Below are positions 26,234-35,048 of a DNA stretch of 37,794 nt, piece after piece. Numbering within the stretch: the stretch's first letter is position 1; every line of letters starts with the position of its first letter. A model generated the notes under the pieces. The model was not told where the DNA came from and did no database searches. It was given only the letters and a program-made list of their open reading frames with translations. This stretch comes from Polycyclovorans sp046565985. GTDB lineage: Bacteria > Pseudomonadota > Gammaproteobacteria > Nevskiales > Nevskiaceae. Location: positions 1-37,794 of the forward strand of contig JBKHXN010000126.1 in assembly GCA_046565985.1 (NCBI GenBank). Direction: 5' to 3'. Both the position numbers and the translations under genes were made by a program.

Positions 26234-26779
26234 TTGGCTGGCTCCCCGCCGTTCACCCTGCACGGAGTTTTCATGCGGGTGCTCGGGCAGGGCGTGCTGC
26301 TCACCGGCGTCAGCGGCGTGGGCAAGAGTGAACTGGCGCTGGAACTGCTGAGCCGTGGCCACCAGCTGATCGCCGACGACGCAACCGAATTCCAGATGCG
26401 CGCCGGCGCCATCCACGGCCGCTGCCCGCCGCTGCTGCACGGCTACCTGGAAGCCCGCAGCCTGGGCATTCTCAATGTGCGCAAGCTCTACGGCCCGCGC
26501 AGCGTCGGCCTGCGGGCGCGGCTGGAGATGATCATCCGCCTGGATGCACCCGACAACCTGCCCGCCGACGGCTACGAACGGATCCGCGGCCATCGCAGCC
26601 TGTGCCGCCTGGGCGGGGTGGATGTGCCGGAAATCTCCATCCCCATCCGCCTCGGGCATAATCTGGCCGTGCTCGTGGAAGCCGCCTGCCGCGACCTTCA
26701 TCTGCGCAAGGCGGGTTACCATGCGGACGAGGATTTCACTGCCCGCCAGCTAGAGGTCATCCGTTCCACCCGCTCATGA
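26234..26779 (+). CDS. hprK: HPr kinase/phosphorylase, catalytic domain only
   Basis: HprK phosphorylates and dephosphorylates a serine of HPr to set its regulatory state. The protein shows the catalytic-domain pattern TLHGVFMRVLGQGVLLTGVSGVGKSELALELLSRGH, with Walker A GVSGVGKS, then LIADD, an ARSLGILNVRKLYG segment and NLAVLVEAACRD. The roughly 130-residue N-terminal domain of full-length (~310 residue) HprK is absent because ptsN lies directly upstream. The start is uncertain. TTG at 26204 and TTG at 26234 keep the conserved HGV; ATG at 26273 has the best ribosome-binding site (GGAG) but would remove HGV. The 3' end overlaps rapZ (ATGA). Confidence 0.88.
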   Translation: MAGSPPFTLHGVFMRVLGQGVLLTGVSGVGKSELALELLSRGHQLIADDATEFQMRAGAIHGRCPPLLHGYLEARSLGILNVRKLYGPRSVGLRARLEMIIRLDAPDNLPADGYERIRGHRSLCRLGGVDVPEISIPIRLGHNLAVLVEAACRDLHLRKAGYHADEDFTARQLEVIRSTRS

Positions 26780-27636
26780 AGCTCATCATCGTCAGTGGTC
26801 TGTCGGGTGCGGGAAAGACGGTTGCTCTCAAGCAATACGAAGACTTGGGCTATTACTGCATCGACAACATCCCGCTGGCGCTGATGTCGCCGATGGCCAC
26901 GCGCATCTACAAGCGCCGGCAGGGCCGCCACGAACACCTCGCGGTAGGCGTGGACGCGCGCGAGAGCGAGGAGGAGATCCAGAACTTTCCGCGCTACGTC
27001 GAGCGCCTGCGCAAGCAGGGCGCCGAGGTGCGGGTGCTGTTTCTCACCGCGCAGGAGTCGGTGCTGATCCAGCGCTACAGCGAAACCCGCCGCAAGCATC
27101 CGCTTTCCGACGACCGGACCCCGCTGCGCGAGGCGCTGCGCAAGGAGATCCGCCTGCTGGAGCCGATCGCCAGCATCGCCGATGCCACCATCGACACCTC
27201 GTTCATGAACCTGCATGAGCTGCGCGAGCGCATCCAGGGGGAGATCCCCGGCGGTGGCCGCGGCAAGCTGGCGATCACGCTCATGTCCTTCGGCTTCAAG
27301 CACGGCGCGCCCACCGACGCCGATTTCGTCTTCGACGTGCGCTGCCTGCCCAACCCGCACTGGGAGCAGAAACTGCGCCAGTCCGACGGGCGCGATGCCG
27401 CCTGCGCCGCCTGGCTGGCACCGCAGCCCGAGGTCCGCAAGATGCTCGGCGACCTGCAGGGCTTCCTCGAAAACTGGCTGCCGGAATACCGCAAGCAGGA
27501 TCGTGCCTACCTCACGGTCGCCATCGGCTGCACTGGTGGTCGCCACCGCAGCGTCTATCTGGTGGAGCGTCTGGCCGAACTGCTGGGCGAAAAATTTTCA
27601 CCCCTGATCATCAAGCACCGGGAACTGGTCACATGA
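26776..27636 (+). CDS. rapZ: RNase adapter protein RapZ
   Basis: RapZ binds the small RNA GlmZ in enterics and hands it to RNase E, linking glucosamine-6-phosphate level to glmS expression; it was formerly YhbJ/YvcJ. The 286 residues begin with Walker A GLSGAGKT (8-15) and CIDNIPLALM. The conserved C-terminal GCTGGRHRSVYLVERLA segment belongs to the RNA-binding domain. Overlaps at both ends (ATGA with hprK, ATGA with the EIIA gene) show tight translational coupling. The sRNA partner in this organism is unknown. Confidence 0.96.
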   Translation: MKLIIVSGLSGAGKTVALKQYEDLGYYCIDNIPLALMSPMATRIYKRRQGRHEHLAVGVDARESEEEIQNFPRYVERLRKQGAEVRVLFLTAQESVLIQRYSETRRKHPLSDDRTPLREALRKEIRLLEPIASIADATIDTSFMNLHELRERIQGEIPGGGRGKLAITLMSFGFKHGAPTDADFVFDVRCLPNPHWEQKLRQSDGRDAACAAWLAPQPEVRKMLGDLQGFLENWLPEYRKQDRAYLTVAIGCTGGRHRSVYLVERLAELLGEKFSPLIIKHRELVT

Positions 27637-28052
27637 GTATCGGCCTATTGGTAGTCACGCACGGCAAGCTCGGGCACCTGCTGCTGGATACCATGCGCGA
27701 CATGCTCGGCGAGCTGCCGCTGGCGGCCGACGTGCTCGAGGTGCGCCGGGTACAGGCCCACGAGGTGCTGATCTCGCAGGGGCGCAAGATGATCGAGCGG
27801 CTGGATTCCGGCGCCGGCGTGCTGCTGCTGACCGATGTCTTCGGCTCCACGCCCAGCAACATCGCCAACAAGCTCTGCGCGGGCGAGCACTGCCGGGTGA
27901 TCGCCGGCGTGAACCTGCCCATGCTGGTCCGCATCTTCAACTATCCGCAGCTGACGCTGCCCGAGATGGCGCGCAGCGCCGTCGAAGGCGGGCAGCGCGG
28001 CATCATCGCCTGCCCACCACCCCCCGCGCTTGCGCGTCCCGACACGGAGTAG
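27633..28052 (+). CDS. PTS mannose-family EIIA component
   Basis: This 139-residue protein has the EIIA-Man fold pattern. The active histidine is at the N-terminus (GLLVVTHGKLG, His10), followed by VLLLTDVFGSTPSNIANKL and a conserved-looking VIAGVNLPMLVRI. It accepts phosphate from HPr. No EIIB, EIIC or EIID mannose permease parts are present, so it probably acts as a regulatory phospho-protein, as in other proteobacteria with hprK-linked clusters. It overlaps rapZ by 4 bases and is followed after 9 bases by ptsH. Confidence 0.93.
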   Translation: MSIGLLVVTHGKLGHLLLDTMRDMLGELPLAADVLEVRRVQAHEVLISQGRKMIERLDSGAGVLLLTDVFGSTPSNIANKLCAGEHCRVIAGVNLPMLVRIFNYPQLTLPEMARSAVEGGQRGIIACPPPPALARPDTE

Positions 28053-28061
28053 AGCCTCACC

Positions 28062-28328
28062 ATGGAACGCACCGTCCCCATCATCAACAAGCTGGGTCTG
28101 CACGCCCGCGCCGCTGCCAAGCTGGTCACGCTGGCCAGCAAGTTTGCGGCCGAGGTGCACGTGCGCAAGGACGGCCGCGAGGTCAGCGGCAAATCCATCA
28201 TGGGCGTCATGATGCTGGCGGCGGCCAAGGGCACCGAGATCACCCTCATCGCCCGCGGGCCGGACGAACAGCAGGCGCTGGACGAGCTGGAGCAGCTGAT
28301 CGCCGAACGCTTTGGGGAAGAGGCGTGA
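28062..28328 (+). CDS. ptsH: Phosphocarrier protein HPr
   Basis: HPr moves phosphate from EI to EIIA proteins through a histidine and can be phosphorylated on serine by HprK. The 88 residues show KLGLHARAAAKLVTLASKF (His14) and GKSIMGVMMLAA with the regulatory Ser45. A serine in the correct context together with the nearby HPr kinase gene supports HprK control. It lies between the EIIA gene and ptsI. Confidence 0.96.
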   Translation: MERTVPIINKLGLHARAAAKLVTLASKFAAEVHVRKDGREVSGKSIMGVMMLAAAKGTEITLIARGPDEQQALDELEQLIAERFGEEA

Positions 28329-28377
28329 CCGTCGCCATGCCGACTGGGCGGGCTGCCCGGCCGCCCGGGGGCCGGAC

Positions 28378-30120
28378 ATGAGCGTCTGGCTGTCCGGTAT
28401 TGGCGTCTCGCGCGGGATCGCCATCGCCCGTGTGCAGAAGCTGCACAGCGGCGACCTGGAGGCGCCGGAGTACACCCTCGCGCCGGCCGATGTGGAGCCG
28501 GAGGTCAAGCGCTTCTACGATGCACTGCACCGCGCGCGCGACCAGCTGCACCAGGTGCGCGCGCAGATTCCGGTGGGCACGCCGGGCGACATTGCCGCCT
28601 TCATCGACACCCACCTGCTGATGATGGACGACCGTTCCATCAGCGAGGCCACCGTCAGCCACATCCGCGAACAGCGGATGAACGCCGAGGCCGCGCTGCG
28701 GCGCTCGCGTGACGCGCTGATCGCGGTCTTCGAGCAGATGGAAGACCCTTACCTGCGTACCCGCAAGGATGACGTGGAGCACGTCTGCGGCCGCGTGCTG
28801 CGCATCCTGACCCGCAGCGAGCGGCAGATGCCGCAGAAGGCGGCCGGCGGCGAGCCCGCGGTGATCGTCGCCGACGACATCACCCCGGCTGACATCATCC
28901 TGCTCGCCCAGCAGCACGTGGCGGCGTTCATCACCGAATACGGCGGCCCGCTGTCGCACACCGCGATCCTGGCGCGCAGCCTGTCCATCCCCGCGATCGT
29001 CGGTCTGCGCGATGCCCGGCGCCTGCTGCGTGACGGGGAGCTGCTGATCGTGGACGGCGAGGCCGGCCACGCGCTGGCCGACCCCGACGAGCGTGCGCTG
29101 GCCTTTTACAACGCCAAGCGCGCCCGCCAGGCGGCTTACCGCGCCGGGCTGGTCAAGCTCAAGGGCAAGGCCGCCGTCTCGCGTGACGGGGTGAAGATCC
29201 GCCTGCTCGCCAACATCGAACTGGCCGAGGACGCCCGCGAGGCGGAAGCCAACGGGGCCGAGGGCGTGGGCCTGTACCGCACCGAATTCCTCTACATGAA
29301 CCGCAAGACCCTGCCAACCGAGGACGAGCAGTACGAGGCGTATTCCAGCATCGTCCGGGCGGTGAACGGGCCCATCACCATCCGCACCCTGGATCTGGGC
29401 GCCGACAAGCAGGTGGATTCCGGCCGCTCCCAGGGCCCCACGCCCAACAACCCGGCGCTGGGCCTGCGCGCCATCCGTCTGTGTCTGAAGGAGCCGGAGC
29501 TGTTCCGCAGCCAGGTGCGCGCGCTGCTGCGCGCCTCCGCCCACGGCCAGGTGCAGATCATGCTGCCGATGATCTCCAGCCTGCACGAGTTCCGCCAGGC
29601 CACCGCACTGATCGACGCCGCGCGGGAGGAGCTGCAGCGCGAGGGCCAGCCGCTGGCCGCCGACGTGCCGGTGGGAGCGATGATCGAGGTGCCTGCCGCC
29701 GCCATCGCCGCGCCCTGGCTGGCCCGTCACGCGCGCTTCTTCTCCATCGGCACCAACGATCTGATCCAGTACACCCTGGCGATCGACCGCGTGGATGATG
29801 AGGTCAATTATCTGTACGACCCGCTGCATCCGGCAGTGCTGCGCCTGATCCGCATGACCATCGAGGCCGGCGCCCAGCGCGGCATCCCGGTGGCCATGTG
29901 CGGCGAGATGGCGGGCGATCCGCGCTATACCCGGCTGCTGCTGGGTCTGGGCCTCACGGATTTCTCCATGCATCCGGCCAACGTGCTGGAGATCAAGAGC
30001 CTGATCATCGAGTCCGACGTGACCCAGCTGCGCAACAAGGTCAACCGCCTGCTGGCGAGCGTGGATCCGCTGGAAGTCCAGGACCTGATCGTGTCGCTCG
30101 ACGAGACGCTGGCTGCCTGA
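28378..30120 (+). CDS. ptsI: PEP--protein phosphotransferase (EI)
   Basis: EI takes phosphate from phosphoenolpyruvate and passes it to HPr. The start at 28378 gives 580 residues (MSVWLSGIGVSRGIAIA); an earlier in-frame start overlapping ptsH adds non-conserved residues. It has the phospho-histidine in GGPLSHTAILARS (His194), the PEP-binding EGVGLYRTEFLYM and LPMISSLHE segments, the active Cys in VAMCGEMAGDP (Cys508), and FSIGTNDLIQYTLAIDR. The N-terminal GAF domain of EI-Ntr (PtsP) is absent. The stop is convergent with rlpA within a short palindrome (CTGAG-A-CTCAG, 30117-30127). Confidence 0.96.
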   Translation: MSVWLSGIGVSRGIAIARVQKLHSGDLEAPEYTLAPADVEPEVKRFYDALHRARDQLHQVRAQIPVGTPGDIAAFIDTHLLMMDDRSISEATVSHIREQRMNAEAALRRSRDALIAVFEQMEDPYLRTRKDDVEHVCGRVLRILTRSERQMPQKAAGGEPAVIVADDITPADIILLAQQHVAAFITEYGGPLSHTAILARSLSIPAIVGLRDARRLLRDGELLIVDGEAGHALADPDERALAFYNAKRARQAAYRAGLVKLKGKAAVSRDGVKIRLLANIELAEDAREAEANGAEGVGLYRTEFLYMNRKTLPTEDEQYEAYSSIVRAVNGPITIRTLDLGADKQVDSGRSQGPTPNNPALGLRAIRLCLKEPELFRSQVRALLRASAHGQVQIMLPMISSLHEFRQATALIDAAREELQREGQPLAADVPVGAMIEVPAAAIAAPWLARHARFFSIGTNDLIQYTLAIDRVDDEVNYLYDPLHPAVLRLIRMTIEAGAQRGIPVAMCGEMAGDPRYTRLLLGLGLTDFSMHPANVLEIKSLIIESDVTQLRNKVNRLLASVDPLEVQDLIVSLDETLAA

Positions 30121-30123
30121 GAC

Positions 30124-30990
30124 TCAGTGCGCCACCCAGCGCGCGTCCAGCCCGCGGCCGCTCAGGTACTCGCGGGTGGCACGGCTGCTCGGCTCATCGG
30201 CAAACGGGCCCAGCACCACGCGATGCAGGGGCGGCGTGCGCTGGTCTTCGGTCCAGATGTCCACCTGGCCCAGTTTCTGCTCCAGCAGCTGCTCGCGCAG
30301 CAGTACGGCGTTGACCGGATCGGAGAAGCTGCCGGCGATCAGGTAGCCCGGCCGGCCCGGGTCCGCCACCGGTGCCGCGGCCGCGACGGCCTGCGGTGCG
30401 CTGGCGACCACCGGCTCGGTATCCGGGGCGATCACTTCCACTTCCACCTGCGCCGATCCGCTCTGCAGCATGTCCAGGCGTGCGGCGGCGGCGTAGGAGA
30501 GATCGATGATCCGCCCCGGGTGGAAAGGTCCACGATCATTGACCCGCACCACCACGCTGCGGCCGTTGCCCAGGTGGGTGACGCGCACGTAGCAGGGCAG
30601 CGGCAGGGTCTTGTGTGCGGCGGTCATGGCGAACATGTCGTAGGCCTCGCCGCTGGAGGTGCGGCGGCCGTGGAACTTGCGCCCGTACCAGGAAGCACCG
30701 CCGCGCTCGCGGTAGCCGCCGGCCTCGGGCAGCACCTGGTAGGTCTTGCCCAGCACCGTGTACTGGCGCGGATTGCCGTAGCGGCTGCGCGGTTCGGCAC
30801 GTGGCACCGCATCGGGGATCCGGTGCAGGTCGGCGGGGATGTTCTCCGCCCGAGGGGCGGTGTCCTGCCGGAGGTCTTCCACCGGGATCACTCCGGGTTG
30901 CGCCGGCGGCGACAGCGGCGGTGCCGCCGGGCGGCTCGCGCAGGCACCGAGCACGGGCCCCAGCAGCAGGACCAGCAGCTGCCGCTTCAC
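30124..30990 (-). CDS. rlpA: Septal ring lytic transglycosylase RlpA
   Basis: RlpA cleaves denuded glycan strands at the septum in Pseudomonas. The 288-residue protein has a lipoprotein signal peptide, MKRQLLVLLLGPVLGAC, with lipobox Cys17, so it should sit in the outer membrane. The double-psi beta-barrel domain is at about residues 95-190 (GGASWYGRKFHGRRTSSGE, and VVVRVNDRGPFHPGRIIDLSYAAA). A SPOR domain at about 215-285 binds denuded peptidoglycan. Its start overlaps the mltB stop (ATGA), placing it at the end of the rod cluster; the usual next gene, dacA, is missing. Confidence 0.94.
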   Translation of the reverse strand: MKRQLLVLLLGPVLGACASRPAAPPLSPPAQPGVIPVEDLRQDTAPRAENIPADLHRIPDAVPRAEPRSRYGNPRQYTVLGKTYQVLPEAGGYRERGGASWYGRKFHGRRTSSGEAYDMFAMTAAHKTLPLPCYVRVTHLGNGRSVVVRVNDRGPFHPGRIIDLSYAAAARLDMLQSGSAQVEVEVIAPDTEPVVASAPQAVAAAAPVADPGRPGYLIAGSFSDPVNAVLLREQLLEQKLGQVDIWTEDQRTPPLHRVVLGPFADEPSSRATREYLSGRGLDARWVAH

Positions 30991-31982
30991 GGCGCGGCAA
31001 CCAGCGCCCGCTCGATCTCCTGCGCCAGGCGTGCGACCGCCATGCCGTAGAAGACGCGGGGGTTGTAGGTCATCACCGCATAGAAATTGTGCAGGCCCAG
31101 CCAGATTTCGTGGCTGCCGTCATCCAGCGGCAGCTCGATCAGTCCCACCATGAGATCGTCCGGCAGTTCCTCGATCCCTTTCACCCCCAGCCGCCGCAGG
31201 GCATCTATGCGGTGGGTGGGCGCGCGGGTGTTGCGCGGCACGTTGGCGGGCAGCGGCTGCTTCAGGCGGGCGGGCAGGATCAGCGGCTCGCCGCGCTTCC
31301 ACGCCAGCTGTGGCCGGTAGTGGATGAAGTAATGCCCGATCGAGCCGATGGCGTCCGGCAGCTGCCACAGATCGCGCTTGCCGTCGCCGTCATAGTCCAG
31401 TGCCAGCCGGCTGTAGTTGGAGGGCATGAACTGTGCGGCCCCCATGGCGCCGGCGTAGGAGCCGGTGAGGGTCTGCGGATCGCGCCCGGAGTCGCGGCAG
31501 AAGGCGAGGAAGGCGACGAGCTCGGAGCGGAAGTAGTCGCCGCGACTGGGATGGTCAAAGCCCTGGGTGGCCAGCGCGTCGAGCACGCGGATGTTGCCGG
31601 TGACACGGCCGTAACGGGTCTCGATGCCGAGTACCGCGGCGATCACTGCGGGCGGCACGCCGAACTCCTCCTCGGCGCGCGCCAGGTGGTCGCGCTGCTC
31701 GCTGAGCAGGCGCACACCGCCTTCGATGCGCGCGGCGTCGATGCGGCGCGCGTACTGCGTCCAGGTTTCGGTGCGTTCGGGCGCTTTCTGCTCGGTTTCG
31801 ATCAGCTGAGGCAGGCGTACGGCTGCCTTGAGCGCCGCCGTGGCGGATTGAATCTCCGCCTCGTTGAAGCCGTGTTCCAGGCGCAGCTGCGCCAGTACCG
31901 AGGCGGCCAGGGGGTGTTGGCTGTAGTCCGCGTGAACGGCGGGCGTGAACAGCAGCAGGCAGAGGAGCAGGCGCAGGGGCAT
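30987..31982 (-). CDS. mltB: Lytic murein transglycosylase B
   Basis: MltB cleaves the N-acetylmuramic acid-N-acetylglucosamine bond, leaving a 1,6-anhydro end. The 331-residue product starts at 31982, one base inside the rodA stop. It has a cleavable signal peptide (MPLRLLLCLLLFTPAVHA) with no lipobox, so it is probably a soluble periplasmic enzyme rather than the lipoprotein form of E. coli. The catalytic Glu121 is in GIETRYGRVTG, followed by GSYAGAMGAAQFMPSNY and DLWQLPDAIGSIGHYF. A much longer upstream frame overlapping rodA is not a real start. Confidence 0.95.
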   Translation of the reverse strand: MPLRLLLCLLLFTPAVHADYSQHPLAASVLAQLRLEHGFNEAEIQSATAALKAAVRLPQLIETEQKAPERTETWTQYARRIDAARIEGGVRLLSEQRDHLARAEEEFGVPPAVIAAVLGIETRYGRVTGNIRVLDALATQGFDHPSRGDYFRSELVAFLAFCRDSGRDPQTLTGSYAGAMGAAQFMPSNYSRLALDYDGDGKRDLWQLPDAIGSIGHYFIHYRPQLAWKRGEPLILPARLKQPLPANVPRNTRAPTHRIDALRRLGVKGIEELPDDLMVGLIELPLDDGSHEIWLGLHNFYAVMTYNPRVFYGMAVARLAQEIERALVAAP

Positions 31983-33109
31983 CAGCTGGACAGTAGTTTT
32001 CGATGGGTCTGGATGGACATCAGCATGCCGAAGCCGGCAAGCAGGCTGACCATGGAGGTGCCGCCGTAACTGATCAGCGGCAGCGGTACGCCCACCACTG
32101 GCAGCAGCCCGATGACCATGCCGACGTTGATGAAAACATAGATGAAGAATTTGAGCGAGAGGGCCGCTGCCAGCAGACGCTGGAAAGTGTCCTGCGCACG
32201 CACGGCGATCACCAGGCCGCGGCCGACGATGAACAGGTAGAGGATCAGCAGCATGGCCACGCCGAACAGGCCGAATTCCTCGGAAAACACCGCGAAGATG
32301 AAGTCGGTATGCGCCTCGGGCAGGAAGTCGAGCTTGGCCTGCGTGCCGTCCAGCCAGCCCTTGCCGAACACGCCGCCGGAACCGATGGCGATCTTCGACT
32401 GGGTGATGTGATAGCCCGCACCGAGCGGATCGCGCTCCGGGTCGAGCAGGGTGAGGATGCGGCCACGCTGATAGTCGTGCAGACGGCCCCAGAGCACCGG
32501 CAGCGCCGCCGCCGCCGTCAGGGCGGCCACCACCATGTAGCGCCAGCGCAGTCCCGCAAAGAACAGCGCAAATCCACCCGCGGCGATGATCAGCAGCGAG
32601 GTGCCCAGATCCGGCTGCACCATCACCAGGACCGCGGGCAGGCCAATGATCACCAGCGTGGCGAGCACCGCCGGCAGGCGTGGCGGCAGGATGCGGCTGT
32701 GCAGAAAGGCGGCCACCATCATCGGCATCGCCAGTTTCATCAGCTCCGAAGGCTGGAAGCGCACGATGCCGAGATCCAGCCAGCGCTGTGCGCCCTTGGC
32801 GGTATCGCCCAGCACCAGTACCAGTACCAGCAGCAGCAGGGTGCCGGCGTACAGCCAGGGTGCCGCGGCGCGGTAGAGCTCCGGCGGCGTCTGGGCCGCT
32901 ATCACCATGATGACCAGGCCCATGAGCAGCCGCTGGCCCTGGGCCAGGACTGCGCTGTTGCTGTGCCCGGAGCCGGAATACACCACCGCCAGGCCGATGC
33001 CGCCGAGCAGGAGCAGCAGGATCAGCAGCCACAGGTCAACATGGAAACGCTCCAGCCAGTCGGCCAGGGTGGGTTCCGGCTTGCCGCCGCTGAGGGTGGA
33101 AAGATTCAT
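31982..33109 (-). CDS. mrdB: Rod shape-determining protein RodA (SEDS glycosyltransferase)
   Basis: RodA is the SEDS-family glycan polymerase that works with PBP2 in side-wall synthesis. The 375-residue membrane protein has about ten transmembrane helices. Visible SEDS features are RFQPSELMKLAMPM, VMVQPDLGTSLLI, the catalytic-loop region around YQRGRILTLLDPERDPLGAGYHITQSKIAIGSGG with HTDFIFAVFSEEFG, and VGVPLPLISYGGTS. The start overlaps the mrdA stop (ATGA) and the stop overlaps the mltB start (TGATG), so translation is coupled along the cluster. Confidence 0.96.
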   Translation of the reverse strand: MNLSTLSGGKPEPTLADWLERFHVDLWLLILLLLLGGIGLAVVYSGSGHSNSAVLAQGQRLLMGLVIMVIAAQTPPELYRAAAPWLYAGTLLLLVLVLVLGDTAKGAQRWLDLGIVRFQPSELMKLAMPMMVAAFLHSRILPPRLPAVLATLVIIGLPAVLVMVQPDLGTSLLIIAAGGFALFFAGLRWRYMVVAALTAAAALPVLWGRLHDYQRGRILTLLDPERDPLGAGYHITQSKIAIGSGGVFGKGWLDGTQAKLDFLPEAHTDFIFAVFSEEFGLFGVAMLLILYLFIVGRGLVIAVRAQDTFQRLLAAALSLKFFIYVFINVGMVIGLLPVVGVPLPLISYGGTSMVSLLAGFGMLMSIQTHRKLLSS

Positions 33110-35043
33110 GGGCGCAGGGTGACCTCGGCCGGCCGGGTGGGTCGTGATGCCGGCGTACGCGGCGGCGGTACGAACGGAACGAAACGGTGACGCACCTCGC
33201 CGAGCAGATACATGTCCATCACCTGGCGGGCGATCGGCGCCGAGATGGCGCCGCCGTGGCCGGCGTGTTCGGCGATCACGGCGATGGCGATACGGGGCTC
33301 GTCCGCCGGGGCAAAGGCGATGAACAGCGCGTGGTCGCGCAGGTGTTCGGGCGTGTCTTCCAGGGAGGGAGCCTTGTCCTCGTCCTGGGCCAGCGAGGCG
33401 ACCTGGGCCGTGCCGGTCTTGGCGGCGATCAGGTACGGTGCGTTGCGGCCGATGCCGTACGCGGTACCGCCGGCGGTGTGTGCGGTATCCACCATCGCCT
33501 GGATCACCTGCGCCCAGTTGCGGTTGTCCTTGAGCGTGATCGGCTCCAGCGGCTGTGACGCCACCGTGGTCATCTCGCCGGTGATGCTGTTCTCGGTGGC
33601 GCGCAGCACGTGTGGAGTAAAGCCCTGGCCGCGCATGGCGATCCGCGCGGTCATCTGCGCGAGCTGGATGGGCGTGACCAGGGTGTAGCCCTGGCCGATG
33701 CCGACGTTGAGCGTCTCGCCCGGGAACCAGATCTCGCGGCGGGCACGGCTCTTCCATTCCCGGGACGGCATCAGCCCGCTGCGCTCCAGGGGCAGGTCCA
33801 CGCCGGTAGGCAGGCCCAGGCCGAGCTCGCTCATGGACTCGTGGATGCGGTCAATGCCCAGGTTCAGGGCGAGCTGATAGAAATACACATCGCAGGAATG
33901 CATCAGCCCACGCACCAGGTCCATCCAGCCGTGGCCGGTGCGTTTCCAGCAGCGGTACCGGCGGGTGGAATTGGGGATCTGGAACTCACCCTTGCAGAAT
34001 TCGCGCTGCGCCGGGTCGAGCGTGCCGTGCTCCAGTGCTGCCAGGGCCATGGCGGGCTTCACGGTGGAGCCGGGCGGGTACTGGCCCTGCAGCGCGCGGT
34101 TGAACAGCGGACGCTTCATGTCGGCCAGCAGCGCCTGGTAGCTGGTCCCGTCTATGCCTTCGACGAACAGGTGCGGATCGAAGCCCGGCTTGGAGACCAG
34201 CGCGATGATCTCGCCATTGCGCGGGTCCAGTGCCACGATCGAGCCGTTGAGCGGCCCCAGCGCCTGCTCCGCGGTCAGCTGGACCCGAGCGTCCAGCGAC
34301 AGGTACAGGTTCTGGCCGGGGCTGCTGCGCCGGTAGTCGAGCTCGCGCAGTGGCCGCCCGTAGGCGTTGGCCTCGATGATCTTCGCCCCCGGCGTGCCGC
34401 GCAGCAGGTCCTCATGACTTTTTTCCACCCCGATCTTGCCGATCTGGCTCAGTCCCTCGTAGGACGAGCTGTTGAGCGTCCTGAACTCGTCCTCGGAGAT
34501 ACCGCCCACATACCCCACCACGTGCGCGGCGCTGGCGCCCAGCGGGTAGCTGCGCATCAGGCCGGCGGTGACGTCCACGCCGCGGAATTCGTGCCGGTTG
34601 ACCTCGTAGCGTGCCACTTCCTCGGGCGTGAGGTTGTTGCGCAGGGCCACGCCGCGGTAGCGCGGGCTCTTGGCGGCGCGCTCCTGGAAACGGGCGATGT
34701 CCTGCTCGGAAATCTGCACGATCAGCGACAGCCGGCGCAGCAGCGCCTTCATGTCCTTGACCTGCTCGGGGATGATCTCCAGCACGAAGGCCGGCTGGTT
34801 CTGCGCCAGCAGTGCGCCGTTGCGGTCGTAGATCAGGCCGCGCACCGGCGGCACGGGCGTGACCCGCATGCGGTTCTCGTCCGCCCGCGTGGAGTAGTAG
34901 GCGGTGTCGAGAACCTGCAGGCCCACCAGCCGCACCATCAGCAGCGCCGTGAGCGCCAGGCACAGCACGGCCGACAGGCCGGTGCGCAGCAGGAAGACGT
35001 TCTTTTCCCGGTTGATGTCCTTGAGCGACTCGTAGCGCGCCAT
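33106..35043 (-). CDS. mrdA: Penicillin-binding protein 2
   Basis: PBP2 is the class B transpeptidase of the elongasome. The 645 residues include an N-terminal membrane helix (about 15-40) and a pedestal domain with PVPPVRGLIYDRNGALLA. The transpeptidase motifs are STVK (326-329, active Ser326), SCD (383-385, in the SxN position) and KTG (542-544). An earlier frame extending over mreD is rejected. It begins 5 bp after the mreD stop and overlaps rodA. Beta-lactams such as mecillinam target this protein in enterics. Confidence 0.97.
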   Translation of the reverse strand: MARYESLKDINREKNVFLLRTGLSAVLCLALTALLMVRLVGLQVLDTAYYSTRADENRMRVTPVPPVRGLIYDRNGALLAQNQPAFVLEIIPEQVKDMKALLRRLSLIVQISEQDIARFQERAAKSPRYRGVALRNNLTPEEVARYEVNRHEFRGVDVTAGLMRSYPLGASAAHVVGYVGGISEDEFRTLNSSSYEGLSQIGKIGVEKSHEDLLRGTPGAKIIEANAYGRPLRELDYRRSSPGQNLYLSLDARVQLTAEQALGPLNGSIVALDPRNGEIIALVSKPGFDPHLFVEGIDGTSYQALLADMKRPLFNRALQGQYPPGSTVKPAMALAALEHGTLDPAQREFCKGEFQIPNSTRRYRCWKRTGHGWMDLVRGLMHSCDVYFYQLALNLGIDRIHESMSELGLGLPTGVDLPLERSGLMPSREWKSRARREIWFPGETLNVGIGQGYTLVTPIQLAQMTARIAMRGQGFTPHVLRATENSITGEMTTVASQPLEPITLKDNRNWAQVIQAMVDTAHTAGGTAYGIGRNAPYLIAAKTGTAQVASLAQDEDKAPSLEDTPEHLRDHALFIAFAPADEPRIAIAVIAEHAGHGGAISAPIARQVMDMYLLGEVRHRFVPFVPPPRTPASRPTRPAEVTLRP

Positions 35044-35048
35044 GGCGT

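Noticed and set aside
33110..33757. Frame extending rodA upstream over mrdA
   Set aside because: It is antisense-like, low-complexity sequence in another frame of mrdA; the true RodA start overlaps the mrdA stop.
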